A stretch of DNA of 64,000 nucleotides, taken from contig NZ_BNBR01000001.1 of NCBI RefSeq assembly GCF_014656055.1, positions 1,943,165 through 2,007,164 of the forward strand, given 5' to 3'. A program made the position numbers and the translations under genes. This stretch comes from Streptomyces griseosporeus. Lineage in GTDB: Bacteria; Actinomycetota; Actinomycetes; Streptomycetales; Streptomycetaceae. A model generated the notes under the pieces. The model saw only the letters and a program-made list of their open reading frames with translations, had not been told where the DNA came from and made no database searches. Shown here piece after piece: positions 42,751 through 52,061 of this stretch; within the stretch, counting starts at the first letter, position 1, and every line of letters starts with the position of its first letter.

Positions 42751-43695
42751 GTGAGTACGTGCACGACCGTCTCGCGGGCCCTCGACGAGCCCGTTTCCGG
42801 GACCGCCGCCACCGCGAGAACCTGGCTGCTGCTGGAGCAGCCGGGCCCCTGGGGCGCCAGAGCGCTCACTTCGAGCCATCTGGACCCCGCGCTGGGTCGT
42901 GCCCTGGAGAAGGCCGCCAAGGGCACGGGCGTGCGCATCGCGCTGATCCGCCGGCCCGGCCGGCACGCCGACGTCGGCGACCCGCCGCCCGTGCGCCGGG
43001 TGTACGCGGCGCACACCACCCCGGGGAACGCCTGGCTGCGCACCGCGGTCACCGACGACCCCCGGCAGTTGCTCGACCTGGACTTCGGCGCGCTCGGCCG
43101 CGGCGACCACCGGGGCTTCGACGCCGTACTGGACGGCGGTGCGCACACCGGCGCCCCGCTCGCGCTGGTGTGCACCAACGGCAAGCGCGACCGCTGCTGC
43201 GCCCTGCTGGGCCGCCCTCTCGCCGCCGAGCTGGCCGCGTCAGGGGTGGAGGGCGTCTGGGAGGTCACCCATCTGGGTGGTCATCGCTTCTCGCCGACGG
43301 TGCTCGTGCTGCCGTACGGCTACGCCTACGGCCGCGCCGAGGCGCACACCGTCCAGGAGGCCCTGCGTGGCGTCCGGGAAGGCCGGATCGTCGTCGAGGG
43401 GTGCCGCGGCAGCTCGGCGTGGGAGCGGCCGGGCCAGGCAGCGGAACTCGCGGTGCGCGGGGCGGTGGGCGAGTACGCCGCGGACGCGTTGAGCGTCGTC
43501 CGCACCGACGGCTCGGCGCCACGCTGGGAGGTCGTCGTCGCGCACGCCGACGGGCGGCACTGGCGGGTGGTCGTGGCGCAGGGTGACGCGCTGCCGCCGC
43601 GGCCGGAGAGCTGCGGAAGCTCGGTGCTGGGATCGCCCGCGACGATGGACGTCGTGTCCGTGCGGGAACTGTCGGCGACGGCACTGGCGAGCTGA
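42751..43695 (+). CDS. Sucrase/ferredoxin-like family protein (thioredoxin-fold [2Fe-2S] type)
   Basis: A 314-residue protein. The central part has CTNGKRDRCCALLG and GVWEVTHLGGHRFSPTVLVLP, the Cys/His set of the thioredoxin-like ferredoxin domain (PF06999 group). It may bind a [2Fe-2S] cluster and act in redox or iron use; yeast Aim32/Apd1 are distant relatives, with His ligands. The iron box directly before the GTG suggests expression under iron limitation, possibly for ferric-siderophore reduction. No ribosome site is present, in line with a leaderless mRNA. Confidence 0.82.
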   Translation: MSTCTTVSRALDEPVSGTAATARTWLLLEQPGPWGARALTSSHLDPALGRALEKAAKGTGVRIALIRRPGRHADVGDPPPVRRVYAAHTTPGNAWLRTAVTDDPRQLLDLDFGALGRGDHRGFDAVLDGGAHTGAPLALVCTNGKRDRCCALLGRPLAAELAASGVEGVWEVTHLGGHRFSPTVLVLPYGYAYGRAEAHTVQEALRGVREGRIVVEGCRGSSAWERPGQAAELAVRGAVGEYAADALSVVRTDGSAPRWEVVVAHADGRHWRVVVAQGDALPPRPESCGSSVLGSPATMDVVSVRELSATALAS

Positions 43696-43766
43696 CTCCC
43701 TCGGGGCCCCGTACGAGATCCGGGCCACACCCCCTACGGCGGGGCGCGCACCCCCACGTACCGTTC

Positions 43767-45443
43767 ATGGGTATGAGCCCCACCTCCCCCGCACGCCGTC
43801 TGCGCCTCGGGCTGCCCCGACGCGTGTTCTCCCAGGTGCTGCTGATGCAGGTGGCGATCGCGGCAGGGGTCGCCGTGCTCGCGACCGGGCTGTTCCTGGC
43901 ACCCCTCAGCCACCAGCTGGACGACCAGGCGATGCACCGGGCGCTGGCCATCGCGCAGACCACCGCGGAGCAGCCGCAGATCGCGGCGGACCTCCAGCAC
44001 ACCGCGCCGCGCCCGGACGGGCCGGTGCAGCGGGAGGCGGAGCGGATCCGGCTCGCCACCGGCGCCGAGTACGTCGTGATCATGAACCACAAGGGCACGC
44101 GCTGGTCGCACACCGACCCGGCGCAGATCGGCCGTCATGTCTCGACCGATCCCCAGCAGGCGCTGGCCGGCGAAGAGGTCATGGAGATCGACGAGGGCAC
44201 GCTCGGCCGCTCGGCACGGGGCAAGGTGCCGCTGCGGGACGCGCAAGGGCACATCATCGGGGCGGTGTCGGTGGGCATCGCCTACGACAGTGTCCGCGCC
44301 CGTCTGATCAGCGCGATACCGGGGCTGCTCGCCTATGCCGGCGGCGCGCTGGCGGTGGGTGCGCTGGCCGCCTGGCTGATCTCCCGGCGGGTCCAGCGGC
44401 AGACGCGTGACCTGGCCTTCTCCGATATCTCGGCGCTGCTCGCGGAGCGCGAGGCGATGCTGCACGGCATCCGCGAGGGCGTCGTCGCCTTGGACCGCGC
44501 GGGCCGCGTCCGGCTGCTGAACGACGAGGCGCAGCGCCTTCTCGGCATCGGCGAGGAGGCCGTCGGCCGCTCCCCCGACGAGGCGCTGGGCGAGGGCCGT
44601 ACGGCCGATGTGCTGGCCGGCCGGGTCACCGGCACCGACCTGCTCACCGTACGCGGGCACCGGGTGCTGGTCGCCAACCGGATGCCCACCGAGGACGGCG
44701 GCGCGGTGGCCACGCTGCGCGACCGGACCGAGCTGGAGCAGCTCGGGCGGGAGCTGGACTCCACGCGCGGGCTGATCGACGCGCTGCGCGCCCAGGACCA
44801 CGAGCACGCCAACCGGATGCACACGCTGCTCGGGCTGCTGGAGCTGGAGATGTACGACGACGCCGTGGAGTTCGTCGGGGAGGTGGTCGGCGACCACCGG
44901 GCCACCGCGGAGCAGGTCACCGAGAAGATCGAGGATCCGCTGCTCGCCGCGCTGCTGGTCGGCAAGGCGACGGTCGCCGCCGAGCGCGGGGTGGCCCTGT
45001 GGGTCTCCGACCGCACCCGGCTGCCGGACCGCCTGGTCGATCCGCGCGGGCTGGTCACCGTCGTCGGCAACCTGGTCGACAACGCGCTCGACGCCGTCGC
45101 GGGGACGCCGCACGCGCGCGTGGAGGTCGAGTTGCGCGCCGAGGGGCGTACGGCCGTACTGACCGTGCGCGACACCGGGCCCGGGATCCCGCCGGCGCAG
45201 CGGGAGCTGGTGTTCACCGAGGGCTGGTCCACGAAGAAGCCGCCGGCCCACGGCAAGCGGGGCATCGGTCTGTCGCTGGTGCGGCGGCTGGCCGAACGGC
45301 ACGGCGGCAGCGCCACTGTGGGCGAGGCGGAGGGCGGGGGCGCCCAGTTCACCGTCGTTCTGCCCGAGGCGCTGGCCGAGCCCGAGCCGGCGCCCGCCCT
45401 GACCCTGTCCGCGACGGCCGCAGCCGAGGAGGAAACCCGATGA
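43767..45443 (+). CDS. CitA/DcuS-family sensor histidine kinase
   Basis: A 558-residue kinase. A membrane helix at about 23-46 is followed by an extracytoplasmic PAS-like sensor (47-178, EYVVIMNHKGTRWSHTDP, GHIIGAVSVGIAYDSV), a second helix (183-206), a cytoplasmic PAS (about 225-325), a SpoOB/CitA-type phosphotransfer region with His345 (HEHANRMHTLLGLLEL) and HATPase (GNLVDNALDAV, RGIGLSLVRRLAERHGG). The family senses citrate, C4-dicarboxylates or related acids. The stop overlaps the regulator start (ATGA). ATG 43773 is an alternative start. Confidence 0.9.
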   Translation: MGMSPTSPARRLRLGLPRRVFSQVLLMQVAIAAGVAVLATGLFLAPLSHQLDDQAMHRALAIAQTTAEQPQIAADLQHTAPRPDGPVQREAERIRLATGAEYVVIMNHKGTRWSHTDPAQIGRHVSTDPQQALAGEEVMEIDEGTLGRSARGKVPLRDAQGHIIGAVSVGIAYDSVRARLISAIPGLLAYAGGALAVGALAAWLISRRVQRQTRDLAFSDISALLAEREAMLHGIREGVVALDRAGRVRLLNDEAQRLLGIGEEAVGRSPDEALGEGRTADVLAGRVTGTDLLTVRGHRVLVANRMPTEDGGAVATLRDRTELEQLGRELDSTRGLIDALRAQDHEHANRMHTLLGLLELEMYDDAVEFVGEVVGDHRATAEQVTEKIEDPLLAALLVGKATVAAERGVALWVSDRTRLPDRLVDPRGLVTVVGNLVDNALDAVAGTPHARVEVELRAEGRTAVLTVRDTGPGIPPAQRELVFTEGWSTKKPPAHGKRGIGLSLVRRLAERHGGSATVGEAEGGGAQFTVVLPEALAEPEPAPALTLSATAAAEEETR

Positions 45444-46120
45444 TCGAGGTCCTGGTCGTGGACGACGACACCAGGGTGGCGCAGGTCAACGCCGCGTACG
45501 TGGAGAAGGTGCCGGGCTTCCACGTCGCCGGGGAGGCGCACAGCGCGGCCGAGGCGCTGCGGCAGATGGAGCTGCTGCCGCATCTGGACCTGGTGCTGCT
45601 GGACCACTATCTGCCGGACGAGACGGGTCTTGAGGTCGTCTCCGAGATGCGCCGCCGCGGCCACCAGACGGACGTGATCATGGTGACGGCGGCGCGGGAC
45701 GTCTCGACGGTGCAGGCGGCGATGCGGCAGGGCGCGCTGCAGTACCTGGTGAAGCCGTTCGCGTTCGCCGGGCTGCGCGCGAAGCTGGAGGCGTACGCGG
45801 AGCTGCGGCGCACGCTGGACGGCGGCGGCGAGGCCGAACAGGCCGATGTGGACCGCATCTTCGGCGCGCTGTCCGCGCCGTCGGAGCCCGGGCTGCCCAA
45901 AGGGCACTCCCCCACCACCGCCGAACTCGTCCGCCAGGCGCTGATGAACGCCGAGGGCCCGCTGTCCGCGCAGGAGATCGCCGAGCGGACGGGGGTGAGC
46001 CGGCAGACCGCGCAGCGGTATCTGAAGCTGCTGGAGCGCACGGGCCGGGCCCGGCTGACCCTGAAGTACGGCGACGCGGGCCGCCCGGAACACCGTTACG
46101 TGTGGGCGACCCGCGCCTGA
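45440..46120 (+). CDS. CitB/DcuR-family response regulator
   Basis: A 226-residue regulator. Receiver D8-D10 and phospho-acceptor D55 (LVLLDHYLPDETGL), with KPF motif. The C-terminal HTH (about 165-225, LSAQEIAERTGVSRQTAQRYLKLLERTGRARL) is the CitB type. GAGGAGG ribosome site before the ATG; overlapping with the kinase stop. Likely controls the adjacent importer. A paralogue at 49087 shares nearly the same receiver start and C-terminal ending (LKYGDxGRPEHRY). Confidence 0.9.
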   Translation: MIEVLVVDDDTRVAQVNAAYVEKVPGFHVAGEAHSAAEALRQMELLPHLDLVLLDHYLPDETGLEVVSEMRRRGHQTDVIMVTAARDVSTVQAAMRQGALQYLVKPFAFAGLRAKLEAYAELRRTLDGGGEAEQADVDRIFGALSAPSEPGLPKGHSPTTAELVRQALMNAEGPLSAQEIAERTGVSRQTAQRYLKLLERTGRARLTLKYGDAGRPEHRYVWATRA

Positions 46121-46147
46121 GCGGGGGCGGGGGCGGGGCTGGGTTGA

Positions 46148-47209
46148 TCAGCCCGTGGCCTTCTTGACGAACTCGGTCGTGTAGGTCTTGCTCAGGTCGA
46201 CGTCGGCGTTCTTGATGTTGGGGTTGAACGCCTTGAGCACCTTCTCAACGGTTTCCGGGCCGTTCGCGGGCATCACGCCGTCCTTGGTGAACATCGGCAG
46301 GGTGCTCTGGATGGCCGCCGCGTAGAGGGTCTTGTCGCCCTGGGAGTAGTCGGCGGGCATCTTGTCGGCGATCTCCGCGGCGCTGTGGGTGGACATCCAC
46401 TTGAGCGTCTTGACGAATGCATTGGCCAGCTTCTGGACGGTGTCCTTGTGGTTGTTCACCCAGTCCGTCTGCATGTACAGACTTGACGAGGGGTACGGCC
46501 CGCCCAGTGCCGCGTCCGAGCCCTCGGGGGTGCGCATGTCGATCAGGACGCGGCCGGCGTTCTTGGCGAGGATCGTGGCCACGGTGGGGTCGGTCGTCAT
46601 GCCGGCGTCGATGGAGCCCCGCTCCAGAGCGGAGATGAAGGTCGGTCCGGCGCCGACGGCGACCGGGGTGATGTCACTGGTCCGCACGCCGTTCTTGACC
46701 GCGAGGTACTCGGTGAGGAAGTTGGTGGAGGAGCCAAGGCCGGTGACGCCGAGCTTCTTGCCCTTGAAGTCCTTGGGCGACTTGATCTCGTCGGCGGCCT
46801 TGTTGGAGACGATCTCGACCTCGCCGGGCGCGTGCGAGAACTGCACGACGGACTCGACGGCCTTGCCCTTCACCTGGAGGTCGAGCGTGTGGTCGTAGAA
46901 CCCGACGGCCCCCTGGACCTGCCCGGAGACCAGGGCGGTCTCCGCCTGGACGCCGGCGGGTTCGCTGAGCAGCTCCACGTCCAGGCCCTCGGCGTCGAAG
47001 TAGCCGAGCCGCTGGGTGAGCATCGCCGGCAGGTAGATGACCTTGTCGAGGCCACCGACCATGATCTTGACCTTGGTGCCCTTGCCGTCGCCCTTGGCGG
47101 CGGAGCCGGCCGACGCGGTGGTGGAGGCGTCGTCGGCGCAGGCGGTGAGCGAGGACAGGGCGAGGAGGCCGGAGGCGGCGAGAGCGGCGTATCTGGCGGA
47201 CTTGCGCAT
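46148..47209 (-). CDS. NMT1/SsuA-type ABC substrate-binding lipoprotein
   Basis: A 353-residue lipoprotein. Signal peptide II with lipobox LTAC (Cys24). The mature protein has the NMT1/NitT/TauT fold (KIMVGGLDKVIYLPAMLTQRLGYFDAEGLDVELL, FKGKKLGVTGLGSSTNFLTEYL, GSIDAGMTTDPTVATIL). The family captures thiamine precursors, sulfonates, nitrate or aromatic acids; the substrate is unclear. It is convergent with the CitA/CitB pair (27-bp gap) and first in order before the permease on the minus strand is read last: the operon is ATPase-permease-binding protein. Confidence 0.88.
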   Translation of the reverse strand: MRKSARYAALAASGLLALSSLTACADDASTTASAGSAAKGDGKGTKVKIMVGGLDKVIYLPAMLTQRLGYFDAEGLDVELLSEPAGVQAETALVSGQVQGAVGFYDHTLDLQVKGKAVESVVQFSHAPGEVEIVSNKAADEIKSPKDFKGKKLGVTGLGSSTNFLTEYLAVKNGVRTSDITPVAVGAGPTFISALERGSIDAGMTTDPTVATILAKNAGRVLIDMRTPEGSDAALGGPYPSSSLYMQTDWVNNHKDTVQKLANAFVKTLKWMSTHSAAEIADKMPADYSQGDKTLYAAAIQSTLPMFTKDGVMPANGPETVEKVLKAFNPNIKNADVDLSKTYTTEFVKKATG

Positions 47210-47251
47210 GGGTTCACGTCCTTGTGAGGGTGCGAGGGAGGTCAGGAGGGG

Positions 47252-48118
47252 TCAGCTGTCGGAGCCGGACGGCTTCCAGCGGAAGATGCGGCGCTCGGCG
47301 AAGGTCAGCAGGCCTTCGGCGACGAGTGCGACGACGGCGAGGATGACCATCGCGGCATACACGCCGGCCGCGTTGAAGGTGCCCTGGGACTGGGCGACGA
47401 GCAGGCCGATGCCCTTGGTGGCGCCGATGTACTCGCCGACGATGGCGCCGATGAGGGCGAAGCCGAAGCTCACGTGGAGGCTGGTGAAGATCCAGGAGGT
47501 TGCCGACGGGATGACCACCTGGAGGGTCACCCTGCGGTCGCTCGCGCCGAGGATCCGCGCGTTGGCGACGAGGTTGCGGTCGACCTCGCGGGCGCCCTGG
47601 AAGGCGTTGAAGAACACCGGAAAGAAAACCAGGACGACGGCGGAGGCGACCTTCGAGGCGGGGCCGAGTCCGAACCAGATCACGAAGATCGGGGCGAGGA
47701 CGATCCTCGGGATCGAGTTGAGCACCTTGATGTAGGGACCGAGGATGTCGGCGAGGAAGGTGATCCTGCCCAGCGCGATGCCGAGGACCACGCCGGCCAG
47801 GACGCCGACGAGCCAGCCGAGCAGGGCCTCGTAGAGCGTGAACCAGATCTGCTCGCCGAGACTGCCGAGCGCGGTCCCGTGGGTCACCCAGGTGGCGATC
47901 TGGTCCCAGATCTTCGAGGGCATCGAGAAGTTGAACGGATCGATGGTCTGGGTGCGGGCCAGCAACTCCCACAGGCCGAGTACGGCGACCAGGAGGAGCA
48001 CGCGAGCGGCGGTGACGACCGCCTTGCGTCTGCGGGCGGCACGCGCGCGTGAGTGCGCGCGGTCCGCCGGTGTCTTCGCCGTGTCCACGACGGGTGTGCT
48101 GAGCAGCTCAGGCGACAT
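47252..48118 (-). CDS. ABC transporter permease, SsuC/TauC type
   Basis: A 288-residue inner-membrane protein with about six helices and the EAA loop (EVDRNLVANARILGASDRRVTLQVVIPSA). N-terminal basic tail of 35 residues. ATG 48118 with GAGAGGGG upstream is preferred; it overlaps the ATPase stop by 11 bp. It pairs with the binding protein at 46148 and the ATPase at 48108. Confidence 0.9.
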   Translation of the reverse strand: MSPELLSTPVVDTAKTPADRAHSRARAARRRKAVVTAARVLLLVAVLGLWELLARTQTIDPFNFSMPSKIWDQIATWVTHGTALGSLGEQIWFTLYEALLGWLVGVLAGVVLGIALGRITFLADILGPYIKVLNSIPRIVLAPIFVIWFGLGPASKVASAVVLVFFPVFFNAFQGAREVDRNLVANARILGASDRRVTLQVVIPSATSWIFTSLHVSFGFALIGAIVGEYIGATKGIGLLVAQSQGTFNAAGVYAAMVILAVVALVAEGLLTFAERRIFRWKPSGSDS

Positions 48119-48923
48119 GGGCGGCACCCCTCTCGCGGGTGATGCGGACCTCTTCGCCGAGGGACTCCCAGATCTCGCGGTAGATCTCGATGAACCGCGG
48201 CTCCAGGCGCACCGACTCGACCTTGCGGGGACGGGGCAGGTCGATGTCGAAGACGTGCTTGACCGTGGCGGGTCCGGCCGTCATGACGACGACCTTGTCG
48301 GCCAGGGCGATGGACTCCTCCAGGTCGTGGGTGACGAAGACGACCGAGGCGCCGGTGCCTTCCCACAGCTCCAGCAGTTCGTCGGACATCAGGGCCCGGG
48401 TCTGCACGTCGAGCGCGGAGAACGGCTCGTCCATGAGCAGGATCTGGGGGTCGTTGACGAAGGTCGCGGCGAGGGCGACGCGCTTGCGCTGGCCGCCGGA
48501 GAGCTGGTGCGGGTAGCGGTCCTCGAAGGCGGCGAGGCCGACGCGGGCCAGCCACTCGCGGGCCTTCCGCTTCGCCTCGGCCTTGGGGACGCCGCGGAAC
48601 CGGGGGCCGGCCATGACGTTGGACAGGACCGTGCGCCAGGGGAAGGTGGCGTCCTGCTGGAAGACGAAGCCGACCTTGTCGCCGACGCCGCGCACCGGTT
48701 CCCCGGCGACCAGCACCTCGCCCTGGGTGGGCTCCTCCAGCCCGCTGACCAGCGTCAGCGTGGTCGACTTGCCGCAGCCGGTGGGGCCGACGACCGCGAC
48801 GAACTCACCGCGCCCGATCGTGAGGTCCAGTTCCCGGACGGCCGTGTGCAGGCCGCCGGACGGGGTCCGGAACGTTTTGCTCGCGCCCCGCAGCTCGATG
48901 GCGGGGCTGGTGTCTGCGCTCAT
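48108..48923 (-). CDS. ABC transporter ATP-binding protein, SsuB/TauB type
   Basis: A 271-residue ATPase with Walker A GPTGCGKST, Q-loop FVFQQDATFPW, signature LSGGQRKR, Walker B ILLMDEPFSALD and H-loop VTHDLEE. It is the first gene of the importer operon, followed by permease and binding protein. ATG 48923 is chosen as conserved start; the longer frame (to 48995) lies in the divergent promoter region shared with the regulator at 49087. Confidence 0.91.
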   Translation of the reverse strand: MSADTSPAIELRGASKTFRTPSGGLHTAVRELDLTIGRGEFVAVVGPTGCGKSTTLTLVSGLEEPTQGEVLVAGEPVRGVGDKVGFVFQQDATFPWRTVLSNVMAGPRFRGVPKAEAKRKAREWLARVGLAAFEDRYPHQLSGGQRKRVALAATFVNDPQILLMDEPFSALDVQTRALMSDELLELWEGTGASVVFVTHDLEESIALADKVVVMTAGPATVKHVFDIDLPRPRKVESVRLEPRFIEIYREIWESLGEEVRITRERGAAHVA

Positions 48924-49086
48924 GGGGCGGGACCGTAGATGTGGCCCGTGCCACAGCAGCAGTCTTGTGAGCACATGCGCTTCTTTTGCTTGCAACGGCC
49001 TGTTGTGCTCGTTTTGCTCGCGCTACAACAGCGGAGCCGAAACACGGGCGTAGCCGGCCCGGCTGGCCTTGAGGGAAAGAGGCCCG

Positions 49087-49779
49087 ATGATTGACGTCCT
49101 GGTCGTGGACGACGACTTCCGTGTCGCCGAGATCAACGCCAAGTACGTGGGAAAGGTTCCCGGTTTCCGGGTGGCCGCCCGCGCGCACAGCGCCGCCCAG
49201 GCGCTGGCGGCCGTCGAGCGCGGCGGCATCGACCTGGTGCTGCTCGACCACTACCTGCCCGACGGGACAGGCCTGCAGCTGGTCCACCGGATGCGGGAGC
49301 AGGGGCACGGCACCGACGTCATCATGATCACGGCGGCCGGCGATGTCACCACCGTCCAGACCGCGATGCGGCTGGGCGCCCTGCACTACCTGGTGAAACC
49401 GTTCACCTTCGCCGCCCTGCGGGTCCGCCTCGACTCCTATGCCGCCTTGCGCCGCACGGTGGACCGAGTCGGCGGCCGGGGAGTCGCCGGTCAGGAACAG
49501 GTGGACCGGATCTTCGGCGCCCTGCGGACCGCGCCTGCGCCGTCCTCGCCCGGGCTGCCGAGCGGTCACTCGGAGCCGACGACCGATCTGATCTGCTCGG
49601 TGCTGCACCGCGCGGACCATCCGCTCTCCGCCCACGAGGTGGCCGCCGAGACGGGCCTGAGCCGCTCCACCGCCCAGCGCTACCTGCGCCACCTGGAACA
49701 GGCGGGCCGCCTCAGCCTGTTCCTGAAGTACGGCGACACGGGCCGCCCGGAACACCGGTACGCGTGGGTGGCGCCCTAG
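49087..49779 (+). CDS. Second CitB/DcuR-family response regulator, no adjacent kinase
   Basis: A 230-residue regulator closely related to the one at 45440. Receiver D8-D10, phospho-acceptor D54 (LVLLDHYLPDGTGL), KPF motif, CitB-type HTH (LSAHEVAAETGLSRSTAQRYLRHLEQAGRL). GAGG ribosome site 5 nt before the ATG. No kinase gene adjoins it. It is divergent from the importer operon across 163 bp, so it may regulate that operon, perhaps sharing the kinase at 43767. Confidence 0.9.
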   Translation: MIDVLVVDDDFRVAEINAKYVGKVPGFRVAARAHSAAQALAAVERGGIDLVLLDHYLPDGTGLQLVHRMREQGHGTDVIMITAAGDVTTVQTAMRLGALHYLVKPFTFAALRVRLDSYAALRRTVDRVGGRGVAGQEQVDRIFGALRTAPAPSSPGLPSGHSEPTTDLICSVLHRADHPLSAHEVAAETGLSRSTAQRYLRHLEQAGRLSLFLKYGDTGRPEHRYAWVAP

Positions 49780-49858
49780 CTCTCGGCAGGCGCGGCCCAC
49801 GGACCGGCGTGACCGGCGAGCCCCCCCCGACCGGCGTACGTCCGTGCGGGCGCCCTTC

Positions 49859-51451
49859 CTACACCGCCCCCGCTCCCGTCAGCGAGCGCACCTCGGTCTC
49901 CGCGTGCTTGGCCTCGTCGGGTTCCTCGGCGGAGGTGACGGTGCCGAGCCAGCCGGCGAGGAAGCCGAGCGGGATGGAGACCAGGCCGGGGTTCTGCAAC
50001 GGGAAGTACTGGAAGTCGACGCCCGGAAACAGCGATTCGGGGCTGCCCGACACCACCGGTGAAAGGGCGACGAGGGCCAGCGCGGGCACCAGCCCCCCGT
50101 ACACGGCCCACACCGCGCCGCGCGTGGTGAAGCCGCGCCAGAACAGCGAGTAGAGCAGCACCGGCAGGTTGGCCGAGGCCGCGACGGCGAAGGCCAGGCC
50201 CACGAGGAAGGCGACGTTGAGGTCGCGGGCGAGCAGGCCGAGGGCGATCGCGGCGACGCCGATCCCGACCGCCGCGGTCCGCGCCACGGTGACCTCGCTG
50301 CGCGGGGTGCCGCGCCGGCGCCGCAAGGAGGCGTACAGGTCGTGCGCCACGGAGGCCGAGGAGGCGAGGGTGATGCCGGCGACCACCGCGAGGATCGTGG
50401 CGAAGGCGACCGCGGCGACCACCGCGAACAGCACCGTCCCTCCGGTGGAGTCCGCGCCGCCGCCCAGGTCGAGCGCCAGCAGCGGAACCGCCGTGTTCCC
50501 GGCCGCGTTGGACCCCCGGACCGCGTCGGGTCCGACGATCGCCGCGGCACCGAAGCCGAGGACGATCGTCATCAGGTAGAAGCCGCCGATCAGGCCGATC
50601 GACCAGACCACCGAGCGGCGGGCGGCCCGCGCCGTGGGCACGGTGTAGAAGCGGGACAGGATGTGCGGCAGCCCGGCCGTGCCCAGCACGAGGGCGAGCC
50701 CCAGGCTCATGAAGTCGAAGCGGGCCGTCCAGTCGCCGCCGTACTTCAGCCCGGGTGCCAGGAACGCGGCGCCGTGTCCGCTGCGGTCGGCCGCCGTCAG
50801 CAGCAGCCGGTCGAAGTCGCCGTGGAAGCGGACCAGGACGAGGACGGTCAGCGCGACCGTGCCGCCGAGCAGCAGGACCGCCTTGACGATCTGGATCCAG
50901 GTGGTCGCTCGCATCCCTCCCAACGACACATAGACGATCATGAGCGCGCCCACGCCGATGACGGTCCAGGCCTGTGCCGCCTCGCTCGTGCGCCCGAGGA
51001 GCAGGGCGACCAGGCTGCCGGCGCCCACCATCTGCGCCACCAGATAGAGAACGGACACGGTGACCGAGGAAGTTCCCGCCGCGATCCGCACCGGCCGCTC
51101 CCGCATCCGGGCCGCGACCACGTCGGCGAGCGTGAACCTCCCGCAGTTGCGCACGAGTTCCGCGACGAGGAACAGCACTACGAGCCAGGCCACCAGGAAG
51201 CCCACCGAGTACAGCAGGCCGTCGTAGCCGAAGAGTGCGATGAGCCCGGAGATACCGAGGAAGGAGGCGGCCGACATGTAGTCGCCCGCGATGGCAAAAC
51301 CATTTTCCAGGGGCGAGAAGAGCCGCCCGCCCGCGTAGAACTCCTCCGCCGACCCGTGCCGGTTGCGGCTCACCCAGGTGGTGATGCCGAGGGTGACGGC
51401 GACGAAGGCGCTGAACAGCAGCAGCGCCAGTGACTGGTGGTTTCCGGTCAC
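49859..51451 (-). CDS. Sodium:solute symporter family protein (acetate/monocarboxylate type)
   Basis: A 530-residue permease with about 13 helices. The SSS family features are clear: SAEEFYAGGRLFSPLENGFAIAGDYMSAASFLGISG at the N-terminus, MIVYVSLGGMRATTWIQIVKA, and GLPHILSRFYTVP. The pattern matches cation/acetate symporters (ActP). The GTG start overlaps the DUF485 stop (GTGA), the same pairing as yjcH-actP in E. coli. The longer open frame to 52096 is a shadow of the DUF485 gene. Probably sodium-driven uptake of acetate or a similar acid. Confidence 0.9.
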   Translation of the reverse strand: MTGNHQSLALLLFSAFVAVTLGITTWVSRNRHGSAEEFYAGGRLFSPLENGFAIAGDYMSAASFLGISGLIALFGYDGLLYSVGFLVAWLVVLFLVAELVRNCGRFTLADVVAARMRERPVRIAAGTSSVTVSVLYLVAQMVGAGSLVALLLGRTSEAAQAWTVIGVGALMIVYVSLGGMRATTWIQIVKAVLLLGGTVALTVLVLVRFHGDFDRLLLTAADRSGHGAAFLAPGLKYGGDWTARFDFMSLGLALVLGTAGLPHILSRFYTVPTARAARRSVVWSIGLIGGFYLMTIVLGFGAAAIVGPDAVRGSNAAGNTAVPLLALDLGGGADSTGGTVLFAVVAAVAFATILAVVAGITLASSASVAHDLYASLRRRRGTPRSEVTVARTAAVGIGVAAIALGLLARDLNVAFLVGLAFAVAASANLPVLLYSLFWRGFTTRGAVWAVYGGLVPALALVALSPVVSGSPESLFPGVDFQYFPLQNPGLVSIPLGFLAGWLGTVTSAEEPDEAKHAETEVRSLTGAGAV

Positions 51452-51993
51452 GAGGCACCGCCCCGGGCGCCGCGGGTCAGCTCCTGGGTGTCCCAGCGCA
51501 GTTCGAGCGCGGCCCGGTCCCGGCGCAGCCGTGCGTGCCGGGCGTAGGCCCAGGTCAGCAGGAAGGTGCTGAGGAACTGCCCGAGCCCGGCGAGCATGGC
51601 CACGTTCACCGCGCCCACCACGGGGTGGGCCATGAGGCCGGGGGCGGTGGTCGCGGCCACCACGTACCCGACGTACCAGGCGAAGAATCCGGTGACGGCC
51701 GGGACGACGAACCGCCGGTACCGGCTGCGCACCTCCTGGAAGGCCTGACTGCGCTGCACCTGGAGGTAGACGTCGGCCGCGGCCACCTTCTCGGGCGCCG
51801 GACGCGCGGGCGGCACGGCGCCGGCCGGACCTCCCCCGGGAGACTCGCCCCATCCCGAGGCGAGGGCGTCGTACCAGGGGTCGTCGTATCCCGCGCCGTC
51901 GGGCGCACCGAGGGCGGACGGGGTGGGGGGTTCCTGGCTGCCGGCGGGGCTCTCGGGGCCGCCCCCGCGCGGACGACCGTTGCTTGACTGCAT
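51448..51993 (-). CDS. DUF485 family membrane protein, symporter partner
   Basis: A 181-residue protein. The N-terminal 65 residues are Gly/Pro-rich and disordered. A DUF485 domain follows (about 75-165: LQVQRSQAFQEVRSRYRRFVVPAVTGFFAWYVGYVV, then VVGAVNVAMLAGLGQFLSTFLLTWAYARHA) with two membrane helices. It is always coupled to SSS acetate transporters. ATG 51993 is chosen; a TTG at 51999 is possible. No clear ribosome site. Confidence 0.85.
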   Translation of the reverse strand: MQSSNGRPRGGGPESPAGSQEPPTPSALGAPDGAGYDDPWYDALASGWGESPGGGPAGAVPPARPAPEKVAAADVYLQVQRSQAFQEVRSRYRRFVVPAVTGFFAWYVGYVVAATTAPGLMAHPVVGAVNVAMLAGLGQFLSTFLLTWAYARHARLRRDRAALELRWDTQELTRGARGGAS

Positions 51994-52061
51994 GCCCAAG
52001 GATGGACAGAACGGGAAGATCCCTGCTCTTCTTCCCCTGTCGCTTCACCCCATCAGGTGAC

